From Desulfobacteraceae bacterium 4572_19 (GTDB lineage Bacteria; Desulfobacterota; Desulfobacteria; Desulfobacterales; NBLS01): 14,275 nt of DNA. A program made the position numbers and the translations under genes. The stretch is from positions 4,304 through 18,578 of the forward strand of contig NBLS01000019.1 of assembly GCA_002084385.1 (NCBI GenBank). Reading direction: 5' to 3'. The notes beneath the pieces were generated by a model. That model had not been told where the DNA came from and made no database searches. It saw only the letters and a list, made by a program, of their open reading frames with translations. Of this stretch, positions 7,031 through 14,056 are shown one piece after another; position 1 is the stretch's first letter, and the number at the start of each line of letters is the position of its first letter.

Positions 7031-7108
7031 ATATATGAGAGTCTCTAAAAACTATATTTCAAAGACTTTCATTTTTTCGCTATGGCGTACTGCCCACCAT
7101 GGTAAACT
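7031..7108 (+). repeat. R1 dispersed repeat, copy 5, overlapping the cheD start
   Basis: It aligns along its whole length with the reverse complement of copy 3. Shared blocks in order: TATATGARAGTC, AAAGACTTT, ATTTTTT, TATGGCGTA or TGTGGCGTA, CACCATGG. The ATG in the first block is the predicted cheD start codon, so about the first 24 cheD codons are repeat sequence. Confidence 0.8.
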
Positions 7109-7679
7109 CTTTCTTGTTAAGGAGATTATTAACATCGTCCATGAAAATTCAAAAACACAGTCTGGGAAAAATTCAAAAAACAGTCCGGCTGTCATAAATT
7201 ATTTTCTTAACCCGGGATATCTATTTGTTACAGAAAAGCCTACTGCTATTTCGACCGTTGTAGGTTCCTGTGTTGCAGTATGCCTATTTGATAAAAAACG
7301 AAGAACAGGTGGTATGAATCATTTTCAACTTCCTGATACTTACGACAAAACAAAAACAACAACACGATATGGCAATGTGGCAACCTCTATGCTTATAAAA
7401 ATAATGGTAGAGGATGGTTCAAAGACCAAACATCTTCATGCTCAAATTTTTGGAGGAGCTTATAATCCAAAAATATCACAAACCAATATTGGTATCGACA
7501 ACATTAAGATAGCAAGAAAGATTCTTAATAAAAACCATATTAAAATTGTATCGGAAGATATCGGAGGTTCGATTGGAAGGAAAATTATTTTTAACACCAG
7601 TTCAAATGAAATTGCTGTTTTAAAGGTTGAGAATATACGAGATGCTGATTGGTACCCGTTTGAAAAAAATGATAGATAG
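7035..7679 (+). CDS. cheD: Chemoreceptor glutamine deamidase CheD
   Basis: CheD deamidates glutamines of methyl-accepting chemotaxis proteins and works with CheC in adaptation. The domain starts at residue about 55 (NYFLNPGYLFVTEKPT). Catalytic residues are visible: C79 in STVVGSCVAVCLFD and H96 in GGMNHFQLP, exactly 17 apart as in Thermotoga CheD; the third residue (Thr there) is S73 or T74. GGSIGRKIIFNT follows near the C-terminus. The first 54 residues are abnormal: about 24 codons come from an R1 repeat and residues 36-50 from a 23-base micro-duplication. A strong AAGGAG at 7119-7124 suggests translation may begin near 7128-7134 on a non-ATG codon (ATT or ATC), because no in-frame ATG, GTG or TTG follows it before the domain. 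First gene of the sensor operon. Confidence 0.9.
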   Translation: MRVSKNYISKTFIFSLWRTAHHGKLFLVKEIINIVHENSKTQSGKNSKNSPAVINYFLNPGYLFVTEKPTAISTVVGSCVAVCLFDKKRRTGGMNHFQLPDTYDKTKTTTRYGNVATSMLIKIMVEDGSKTKHLHAQIFGGAYNPKISQTNIGIDNIKIARKILNKNHIKIVSEDIGGSIGRKIIFNTSSNEIAVLKVENIRDADWYPFEKNDR

Positions 7680-7725
7680 TGCCTGAATAAAAACTCCTAT
7701 TTTCTTCAAGCAAGAAAGGCAAAAA

Positions 7726-8790
7726 ATGGTGAAAACAAAATTAATCACAATTGGTATTGGTATTAGTATTTCTTTAGTACTGTTGACAACACCACTTTTT
7801 GCAATGAATAAAACAGTATTTATTGTTGCAAGTTATGAAGAAAATCATATTTGTGGCGGTCCCCAAGAGGAAGGTATAATACAAGGGCTGAATAAAGAAG
7901 GATGGTTTGAAGGAAAAAATCTTATTGTTAAAAGATTTTATATGGATACAAAAAGAAAAAATTCAACTCTTCAGGCAATGAAAAAAGTTGCCGGGGTTAT
8001 TGTTGAAAAAATTAAATCTGAAAAACCGGATTTAATTGCAACTATTGATGATAACGCCTTCAGAGAGGTTGGTTTACAATTTGTTGGTGTAAAAAATATT
8101 TCTATAGTTTTTTCAGGTTTAAACGGTCTGCCTGAAAACTATAATAAAAAAAAACATTTTATGAATTCTTTGAAAAAACCTGGGGATAATGTTACAGGTG
8201 TTTATGAAAAATTATATATCGTAAGATCCATGAAAGTAATGAACAGTGCATTACAAAATTTAAGTGGGAATAAAATAGTAGGAATAACTGATTATTCTCC
8301 AACCGGAAATGCCTTAACAAAACAGTTTGAAATAGAGTTAAAGGAAAAACCTACAAATATTAAATGGGAACTTATCAGGGTTAAAAACTGGGAAGAGTAT
8401 AAAAAAGCAATTCAGAAAATTAATAATGAAAATGATGTAAAAGCCATATACCCTGTGGCATTATCACTTAAAGTATCTGATACACAAACCTATACAGCAC
8501 CCGAAATATTTAAATGGACAATTAACAACAGCACTAAGCCTGAGATGGCTTTAAACTACTTCTTTTCTAAAATCGGCCTTTTCGGCGGTGCTGCTGTGGA
8601 TTTTAAGCAAATGGGCTTTGCCACAGGAAAATATGCTGGTATCATATTAAATGGTGAATATGCTGGAAACCTTCCAATAATTGACGCACCAGATTATGCA
8701 ATTGTTTTTAATTTAAAAAGGGCTAAGCAGTTAAATATTAAAATACCTGCATCTCTTCTTACAGCAGCAGATTTTATTTACAAGAAGTAG
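7726..8790 (+). CDS. Periplasmic ABC-type substrate-binding protein
   Basis: A signal peptide is clear: positive start MVKTK, a hydrophobic run to about residue 22, and a likely cleavage after PLFA (residue 26). There is no lipobox, so the protein should be soluble in the periplasm. The body resembles the ABC_sub_bind (PF04392) type: VFIVASYEENHICGGPQEEG, a GWFEGKNL-like segment, EKPDLIATIDDNA, ISIVFSGLNG, PGDNVTGVYE and the ending NLKRAKQLNIKIPASLL. No permease or ATPase gene lies nearby. Instead it is followed after 31 bases by a membrane histidine kinase, so I infer a ligand-sensing partner in the style of LuxP/LuxQ rather than a transporter part. The ligand is unknown. AAAGG precedes ATG 7726. 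Confidence 0.85.
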   Translation: MVKTKLITIGIGISISLVLLTTPLFAMNKTVFIVASYEENHICGGPQEEGIIQGLNKEGWFEGKNLIVKRFYMDTKRKNSTLQAMKKVAGVIVEKIKSEKPDLIATIDDNAFREVGLQFVGVKNISIVFSGLNGLPENYNKKKHFMNSLKKPGDNVTGVYEKLYIVRSMKVMNSALQNLSGNKIVGITDYSPTGNALTKQFEIELKEKPTNIKWELIRVKNWEEYKKAIQKINNENDVKAIYPVALSLKVSDTQTYTAPEIFKWTINNSTKPEMALNYFFSKIGLFGGAAVDFKQMGFATGKYAGIILNGEYAGNLPIIDAPDYAIVFNLKRAKQLNIKIPASLLTAADFIYKK

Positions 8791-8821
8791 GATTACTAAA
8801 TAATTTAAACAGGATATAATA

Positions 8822-11800
8822 ATGACTATAAGTATAAAAAAATATTTAAACTCATTTAAGGGCAAGTTAACAGCTCTTGTTGTTATTGCAACTTTGTTTC
8901 CTTTGATTATTTCAGGTATTATTCAGGCACACTTATTCGATAAACAATTTTCTGCTATCTGTAAAAAACAACTAACAACAGGACTTGAAACATTTTCGCT
9001 GATTTTATCAAATAAGCAGGATAATCTAACAAATGGCATTAATAGAATTGCATCGGATAATACACTTCAGATAACAATTGATCTTGAAATTATCCCCCAA
9101 CTAAAAAAATACATCAAAAAACAACTTGATGTGTTACAATTTGGAGGTATTATAATTGCTAATAACAAAAACGAAGTTATTGCATCTTCAGGTCTATCTA
9201 TTCAAAATTATTCCGATAAAAAATTAAATCAAAACAGCATCAACCTTATAAGTATAAATAACGATCTTTTATTGGTATATTCAACAAAAATCATAAGAGA
9301 TAATACCCATTTAGGATATGCTGTTGGAATTCAAAGTTTAAAAAACAATCAATTTCTTACTTATCTATCAAAAAAACTTGTAAATGATTTTATTATATGG
9401 ATTAATGAAACCCCTGAAGTTTCAAGTCTTTCCATAAAATCAATTAATAAATCTGATAAATACGCACAAAATATACCAAAAGAAAATATAGTTTCAGAGT
9501 TTAATATAAATCATGAAAAATTTAAAACCATGCTCAGAACAATTACCATAGGACAAAACAAACTCTCCTATGGACTACTCCTTCCAATGAAAGATCTTAA
9601 TAAAAATTTTCAGCTGATGCTGTTGATAATACTTTGTGCTATCATCGTTATTTTTATTGTTATTATGTTTTTTCTCCGACATTTTATGAAAGAACTTATA
9701 ACACCCGTAACTGAATTAACACAAGCAGCAAATTCAGTTGGAAAAATAAATAAAGAACTTCCGGGATTAAATTATAATAGAAAAGATGAATTCGGAGTTC
9801 TTAACAGAACTTTCAGAGATATGCACAAATCATTAAATAATTACATACAAAGTATAAAAGAAAAAAATAAAATTCTTGGCGAACATTCTAATACAATTGA
9901 ACAGCAAAATATTGAACTTCTTAAACTCGATAAAATGAAGGATGACTTTCTTGCTAATACTACCCACGAATTGAAAACTCCTTTAAATGGAATATTAGGA
10001 GTTACCTCTTCAATCCTTAACGGAAAATATGGAGATATTCAATCTGCAATAAATTCGCCACTTAAAATGATTTATACCAGTGGAGAAAGGTTGCTTGCAT
10101 TGGTTGAAAAAATACTTACTTTTTCAAAAATATCAATATCCAATGAAAAAACAGAGGTGTCTGCAAGTGAAAATATAAATATTGCAGATATTCTTTCTGA
10201 TATTATTTCAAAAGTTGAATTTGATGCTACTATTAATAAAACTGTTATTAAAAAAGACTTTTCAAATGATATTTTTCTTAAAAGCAATCCTGAGATGTTA
10301 TTGCATATTTTCCAAAACCTTATTTCAAATGCAGTAAAATTTACAATTAACGGAATTATACTTATTAAGGTAGAAAATATTTATGATAAAAATAATAACA
10401 AATGTATAAATATTATTGTTGAAGATACGGGCGTTGGAATTATAAAAGAAGAGCAAGAAAAAATATTTGATAAATTTTATCAGGGCTTCCAATCTGAAAG
10501 TAGAAAATTTGAAGGTTCAGGTATTGGATTGAGCATTGTAAAAGATTGCGTTAAATCATTAAACGGAATAGTAAGATTATTAAGCAAGGAGAAGCAGGGA
10601 ACTCACTTTTCCATAATAATACCCGTTCAGGATCAAACAACACAACCATCTTTACCGTTTCTTGAAAATTTTCTTATAGACGAACAATTATTAAATGAAA
10701 TAAAGTTAAAACAACACAATATTGCAAAAGAAAACAATGCAGTTGTGAACACTGACACCTGTGCTAAAGATGATAGTAATAACAATAAAATGAAAATTCT
10801 TGTTGTTGATGATGATGAAATAAACAGGGAAGTTGTAAGATCCAAATTAGCTGATACATACCGTATTGATTTGGCAGAAAATGGGATAAGATGTATTTCC
10901 ATGGCAAACAAACTTCTTCCCGATCTGATTTTACTCGATATTATGATGCCAGAAATGTCAGGGTATGAAGTGATTAAAAGACTAAAAATGGAGAAACGCA
11001 CAAAAGATATTCCAATTATCTGCCTAAGTGCTAAAACACAAATTTCATCAATCCAGAAAGCTATTAACCTTGGTGCCATGGATTACGTTTCAAAACCTTT
11101 TCATGAAGAAGAATTAATTGTTAGAATTGAGACGCAATTAAAACAGAAAAAATTAATAGAAAATATTAAAGAAGCCTTAAAAGTAAAAACTGAATTTCTT
11201 ACCACAATGAGCCATGAAATACGAACCCCAATGAATGCTATCGCAGGATTTATAGGCTTATTTTTAAATATGGACTTAAATGAAAAACAGCGTGAATGTT
11301 TAGAATATATTAAATCTGCATCTGATTCATTAATGAATATTATTGAGGATATCTTGAATTTTACGGAGATAGATTCAGGGAAACTTGCATTAAAGGATGA
11401 AGCTTTTGACATATGCGATATGTCGTATAAATTAATCACTCTTTTTAAAACTAATGCTGAAATACAAGGTCTTAAAATTATTTCAACTATTCCTGACGCT
11501 GAAAGTTTACCAAGAAATGTAAAAGGTGATATTAATCAACTTAATCAGGTTCTTATTAATCTTTTAAATAACAGCATGAAATTTACAAAGAAAGGATTAA
11601 TAACCTTATCTCTTGGTGTAGAGTGGGAAAATAAGGATACAGTTTGTTTTAAATTTACAGTAACAGACACAGGGATCGGCGTTCCATCCGATAAAAAGAA
11701 AATAATTTTCGATGCTTTTTCGCAAGCAGACGGCTCCCTTACCAGAGAGTTTGGAGGCACAGGATTAGGACTTGCCATAAGTAATAAGTTAATTCAAAAA

Positions 11801-11935
11801 ATGGGAGGAAAATTATGGGTAGAAAGCCCTGTAAATCCTAACTATAACCCTGAAACTTCAGAAGATACACCACCTGGAAGTTCGTTCCATTTTACAATTG
11901 TATTATTAAAAAAAGACAGTGCCATTCACGAATAA
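8822..11935 (+). CDS. Hybrid sensor histidine kinase with two kinase modules flanking a receiver
   Basis: An inner-membrane two-component sensor of 1037 residues. Order: TM1 (about 15-36); periplasmic domain of roughly 225 residues, unassigned; TM2 (about 264-286); HAMP (about 288-342); coiled coil; HisKA 1 with H382 (ANTTHELKTPL); HATPase 1 with N-box N499/N503, EDTGVGI (534-540) and GSGIGLSIVK; receiver domain (657-775) with acidic D663-D665, phospho-acceptor D706 (LILLDIMMP), S736 and K758; HisKA 2 with H798 (TMSHEIRTPMNAI); HATPase 2 with NLLNNSMKFT, TDTGIGVP (948-955) and GGTGLGLAIS. All catalytic residues of both kinases appear intact. There is no C-terminal receiver, Hpt or output domain, so phosphate must pass to an unlinked partner. 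AGGA lies ten bases before ATG 8822. Likely cotranscribed with cheD and the binding protein. Confidence 0.95.
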   Translation: MTISIKKYLNSFKGKLTALVVIATLFPLIISGIIQAHLFDKQFSAICKKQLTTGLETFSLILSNKQDNLTNGINRIASDNTLQITIDLEIIPQLKKYIKKQLDVLQFGGIIIANNKNEVIASSGLSIQNYSDKKLNQNSINLISINNDLLLVYSTKIIRDNTHLGYAVGIQSLKNNQFLTYLSKKLVNDFIIWINETPEVSSLSIKSINKSDKYAQNIPKENIVSEFNINHEKFKTMLRTITIGQNKLSYGLLLPMKDLNKNFQLMLLIILCAIIVIFIVIMFFLRHFMKELITPVTELTQAANSVGKINKELPGLNYNRKDEFGVLNRTFRDMHKSLNNYIQSIKEKNKILGEHSNTIEQQNIELLKLDKMKDDFLANTTHELKTPLNGILGVTSSILNGKYGDIQSAINSPLKMIYTSGERLLALVEKILTFSKISISNEKTEVSASENINIADILSDIISKVEFDATINKTVIKKDFSNDIFLKSNPEMLLHIFQNLISNAVKFTINGIILIKVENIYDKNNNKCINIIVEDTGVGIIKEEQEKIFDKFYQGFQSESRKFEGSGIGLSIVKDCVKSLNGIVRLLSKEKQGTHFSIIIPVQDQTTQPSLPFLENFLIDEQLLNEIKLKQHNIAKENNAVVNTDTCAKDDSNNNKMKILVVDDDEINREVVRSKLADTYRIDLAENGIRCISMANKLLPDLILLDIMMPEMSGYEVIKRLKMEKRTKDIPIICLSAKTQISSIQKAINLGAMDYVSKPFHEEELIVRIETQLKQKKLIENIKEALKVKTEFLTTMSHEIRTPMNAIAGFIGLFLNMDLNEKQRECLEYIKSASDSLMNIIEDILNFTEIDSGKLALKDEAFDICDMSYKLITLFKTNAEIQGLKIISTIPDAESLPRNVKGDINQLNQVLINLLNNSMKFTKKGLITLSLGVEWENKDTVCFKFTVTDTGIGVPSDKKKIIFDAFSQADGSLTREFGGTGLGLAISNKLIQKMGGKLWVESPVNPNYNPETSEDTPPGSSFHFTIVLLKKDSAIHE

Positions 11936-11949
11936 AAATGCACTAAGGG

Positions 11950-12057
11950 TTCACAAAAAAATAAATTGTATTTATTGAGTGTTGAGAACCTGATTGGGTT
12001 ACGTTGTGAAAGCGTAGGAATACTATCGTATTTTGAGCTTTCACAGCGTAATTCAAT
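11950..12057. repeat. R3 palindromic repeat, copy with long internal hairpin
   Basis: The left arm TTCACAAAAAAATAAATTG ... TTATTGAGTGTTGAGA matches the compact R3 copy at 2895-3005. It is followed by a long hairpin: ATTGGGTTACGTTGTGAAAG (from 11993) pairs with CTTTCACAGCGTAATTCAAT (to 12057) with three mismatches, around a loop holding AATAC/GTATT. AATAAAT/ATTTATT is another small palindrome. It fills most of the 132 bases between the converging kinase and acyl-CoA dehydrogenase genes and may act as a bidirectional transcription stop, although no U-run follows. Confidence 0.75.
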
Positions 12058-12067
12058 ATCATTAAAG

Positions 12068-13753
12068 TCACCCTCCAAATGAAACATCGGGCATCTCAAC
12101 TGCGGAACCATTACCTGCATTTATTGCATCTAATTTACCTATTGTAATCGGCAAAATACAGTTTATAAAATATTCGGCTGTTTTAAGCTGTCCAAGATAA
12201 AATGCTACATCTTTATTTTTTTCAGCCTTAACAGAAATTGTTTCAGGATCACTACTACCTGCTTTTTTCACAAGTTTTGGAGCTGCAATTCCGGCCCTCC
12301 ATAGAAGCATCCATGCCATAACAAAATCTCCTGATGCTTCAAGAAAAGGATGAGCAAAGGCATAGGTTTTCATAATATCCTTAGAGCCTGCACCTTGCAC
12401 CATGTTTTCTGAAATTTCCAGAACACGAACAAAAACATCTTCAACCTTTGCAGAAATCTCCTTAATCTCTGGAATATTTCTTGTTAAATCAATGGTCTTT
12501 TTTATCTCGCCCATAAATATTCTAAACGCTTCTCCGTTTTTCATCCTCAGTTTTCGACCTAAAAGGTCCATCGCCTGAATTCCATTTGTTCCCTCATAAA
12601 GCATAAAAATTCTGGAATCCCTGAAAAGCTGTGCCACAGGATACTCTTCAATAAAACCATATCCACCATGCACCTGAATACCATGGCTACATACCTCTAA
12701 CGCTTTATCTGTAATATAGCCCTTTACAAATGGAGTTAAAACTTCAATTAAATCATTATATTTTTGTTTTTCTTCATCACTTTGAGCTATTACCATTTTA
12801 TCGTAACAATTGCCTGTATAATAGATAAGACTTCGCATTCCATCAACCCATGCCTTCATATTCATCAGCTGACGACGAACATCTGGGTGTTGAATAATCG
12901 GCACTGAATCTCCTTTGGGATCGAGCATATTTTTCCCCTGAATTCTTTGTCTGGCATAATCAAGAGAATACATATATGATGCAGAAGAGACAGAAAAGCC
13001 TTGGAGGCCAACAAGCTGGCGGGCTTCATTCATCATAACAAACATATTACGCATGCCTTCATTTTCATTTCCAAGCAGTGTTCCTATGGATCCGCCCTTC
13101 CCTCCTAATGTTAGAGAACATGTTGCATTTCCATGAATACCCATTTTTTCTTCAATACCGGTACAAACGACATCATTAAACTCTCCTGGTGAACCATCGT
13201 CATTGACAAGAAATTTGGGAACTAAAAAAAGCGATATCCCCTTAGTACCTTCAGGAGCACCTTCGACACGGGCAAGAACAGGATGAATAATATTTTCAAC
13301 CATATCATGTTCACCCGCAGAAATAAAAATCTTACTGCCGGTGATCGAATATGTTCCATCAGCATTTTTTACAGCACTTGTAGTTAATGCTCCAACATCT
13401 GACCCTGCATCAGCCTCGGTAAGCAACATAGTACCGCCCCATTGCCCTGATAGCATTTTTGCAAGATAGATATTTTTCTGCTCATCTGTTCCAAACGATT
13501 CAACTAATTTGGCAGCACCATGTGTCATTCCATTAAAAAGCATAAAAGAGACATTTGCTCCGTTAAAATACTCACTTGCTGCAAGTGCAACTGTTTTGGG
13601 CATACCCTGTCCACCAAATTCAGGATTATCTGTCATCCCAAGCCATTCACCTTCCCTATACAATTTATAAAGCTTATGAAACGATTCAGGAACTGTTACC
13701 TTTCCATTATCAAATTTACACCCTTCATCACCATCTTTTTGCGTTGGAAGCAT
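12068..13753 (-). CDS. Acyl-CoA dehydrogenase, large DmdC-like type, N-terminally broken
   Basis: An FAD-dependent acyl-CoA dehydrogenase of the roughly 600-residue type with an extra C-terminal domain. Numbering from M at 13753: MTHGAAKL and LLTEADAGSDVGALTT (110-125), the central domain, then catalytic Glu387 in LYEGTNGIQAMDLLGRK, and a C-terminal helical domain ending AVEMPDVSFGG, typical of the family. It oxidises an acyl-CoA to the enoyl-CoA and passes electrons to ETF; the substrate cannot be told. Only 561 residues are in frame. Upstream in the same frame, EARNLAIKE precedes MLPTQ but no usual start codon does. The native-looking start is ATG 13797 (MAQLIA, with AAGGGAG) in another frame. 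About 40 N-terminal residues are therefore lost, and activity is doubtful. Confidence 0.9.
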   Translation of the reverse strand: MLPTQKDGDEGCKFDNGKVTVPESFHKLYKLYREGEWLGMTDNPEFGGQGMPKTVALAASEYFNGANVSFMLFNGMTHGAAKLVESFGTDEQKNIYLAKMLSGQWGGTMLLTEADAGSDVGALTTSAVKNADGTYSITGSKIFISAGEHDMVENIIHPVLARVEGAPEGTKGISLFLVPKFLVNDDGSPGEFNDVVCTGIEEKMGIHGNATCSLTLGGKGGSIGTLLGNENEGMRNMFVMMNEARQLVGLQGFSVSSASYMYSLDYARQRIQGKNMLDPKGDSVPIIQHPDVRRQLMNMKAWVDGMRSLIYYTGNCYDKMVIAQSDEEKQKYNDLIEVLTPFVKGYITDKALEVCSHGIQVHGGYGFIEEYPVAQLFRDSRIFMLYEGTNGIQAMDLLGRKLRMKNGEAFRIFMGEIKKTIDLTRNIPEIKEISAKVEDVFVRVLEISENMVQGAGSKDIMKTYAFAHPFLEASGDFVMAWMLLWRAGIAAPKLVKKAGSSDPETISVKAEKNKDVAFYLGQLKTAEYFINCILPITIGKLDAINAGNGSAVEMPDVSFGG

Positions 13754-13797
13754 CTCTTTAATGGCAAGATTACGTGCTTCGCAATTAATTGTGCCAT
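13696..13797 (-). pseudogene. Frameshifted 5' end of the acyl-CoA dehydrogenase gene
   Basis: ATG 13797 has a good AAGGGAG ribosome-binding site ten bases upstream and encodes MAQLIA, which is how I remember this family starting. The frame then leaves the family sequence and stops at TAA 13698-13696 after 33 residues. From about 13785 another frame reads CEARNLAIKEMLPTQKDGDE, the normal continuation some 40 residues later. A deletion of roughly 120-135 bases with a frame change, joined near TTAATTGCGAA, explains this. Confidence 0.8.
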
Positions 13798-13937
13798 TTT
13801 TTAAAAACTCCCTTCACGTTTAACTAAAGCCTACTTCAAATATTACCAAACATTAACGTTCCAATTATAACAGTACTTGAACGAAATCCCTAACCGTTCA
13901 CGAACAAAAAATATGATTTTTCGGTAATCCCACATTC

Positions 13938-14044
13938 GTAAGCATTCATAAGTGCCTTATCTTCGCATAAACAGCTTGTCATATAATAGTTATCCTATAT
14001 ATGACAGGCTGTTTATGCGAAGATGAGGTATTGTGAACGCATAC
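13938..14044 (-). repeat. R2 palindromic repeat, copy 2 (MITE-like)
   Basis: The inverted counterpart of the repeat at 6745-6851. Ends are GTAAGCATTCATAAG and, on the other strand, GTATGCGTTCACAA. The inner stem is longer than in copy 1: CAGCTTGTCATATA pairs with TATATGACAGGCTG with one mismatch. The element is itself bracketed by TTTCGGTA (13919-13926) and TACCGAAA (14042-14049), and CGAAATCCCT occurs at 13882-13891 and 14045-14054. Apart from these, the stretch 13798-14056 shows no gene. Confidence 0.85.
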
Positions 14045-14056
14045 CGAAATCCCTTA

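Noticed and set aside
10633..11079. Open frame on the minus strand inside the kinase gene
   Set aside because: It is antisense to the receiver domain, whose motifs are clear on the plus strand; composition explains the open frame.
13520..13804. Plus-strand open frames opposite the acyl-CoA dehydrogenase 5' region
   Set aside because: They lie antisense to recognisable family sequence and show no domain-like features or ribosome-binding site.
13919..14054. CGAAATCCCT at 13882 and 14045 as a target-site duplication of the R2 element
   Set aside because: The first copy is over 50 bases from the R2 end and the second overlaps a bracketing inverted repeat, so the geometry does not fit a simple insertion; R2 copy 1 has no equivalent.
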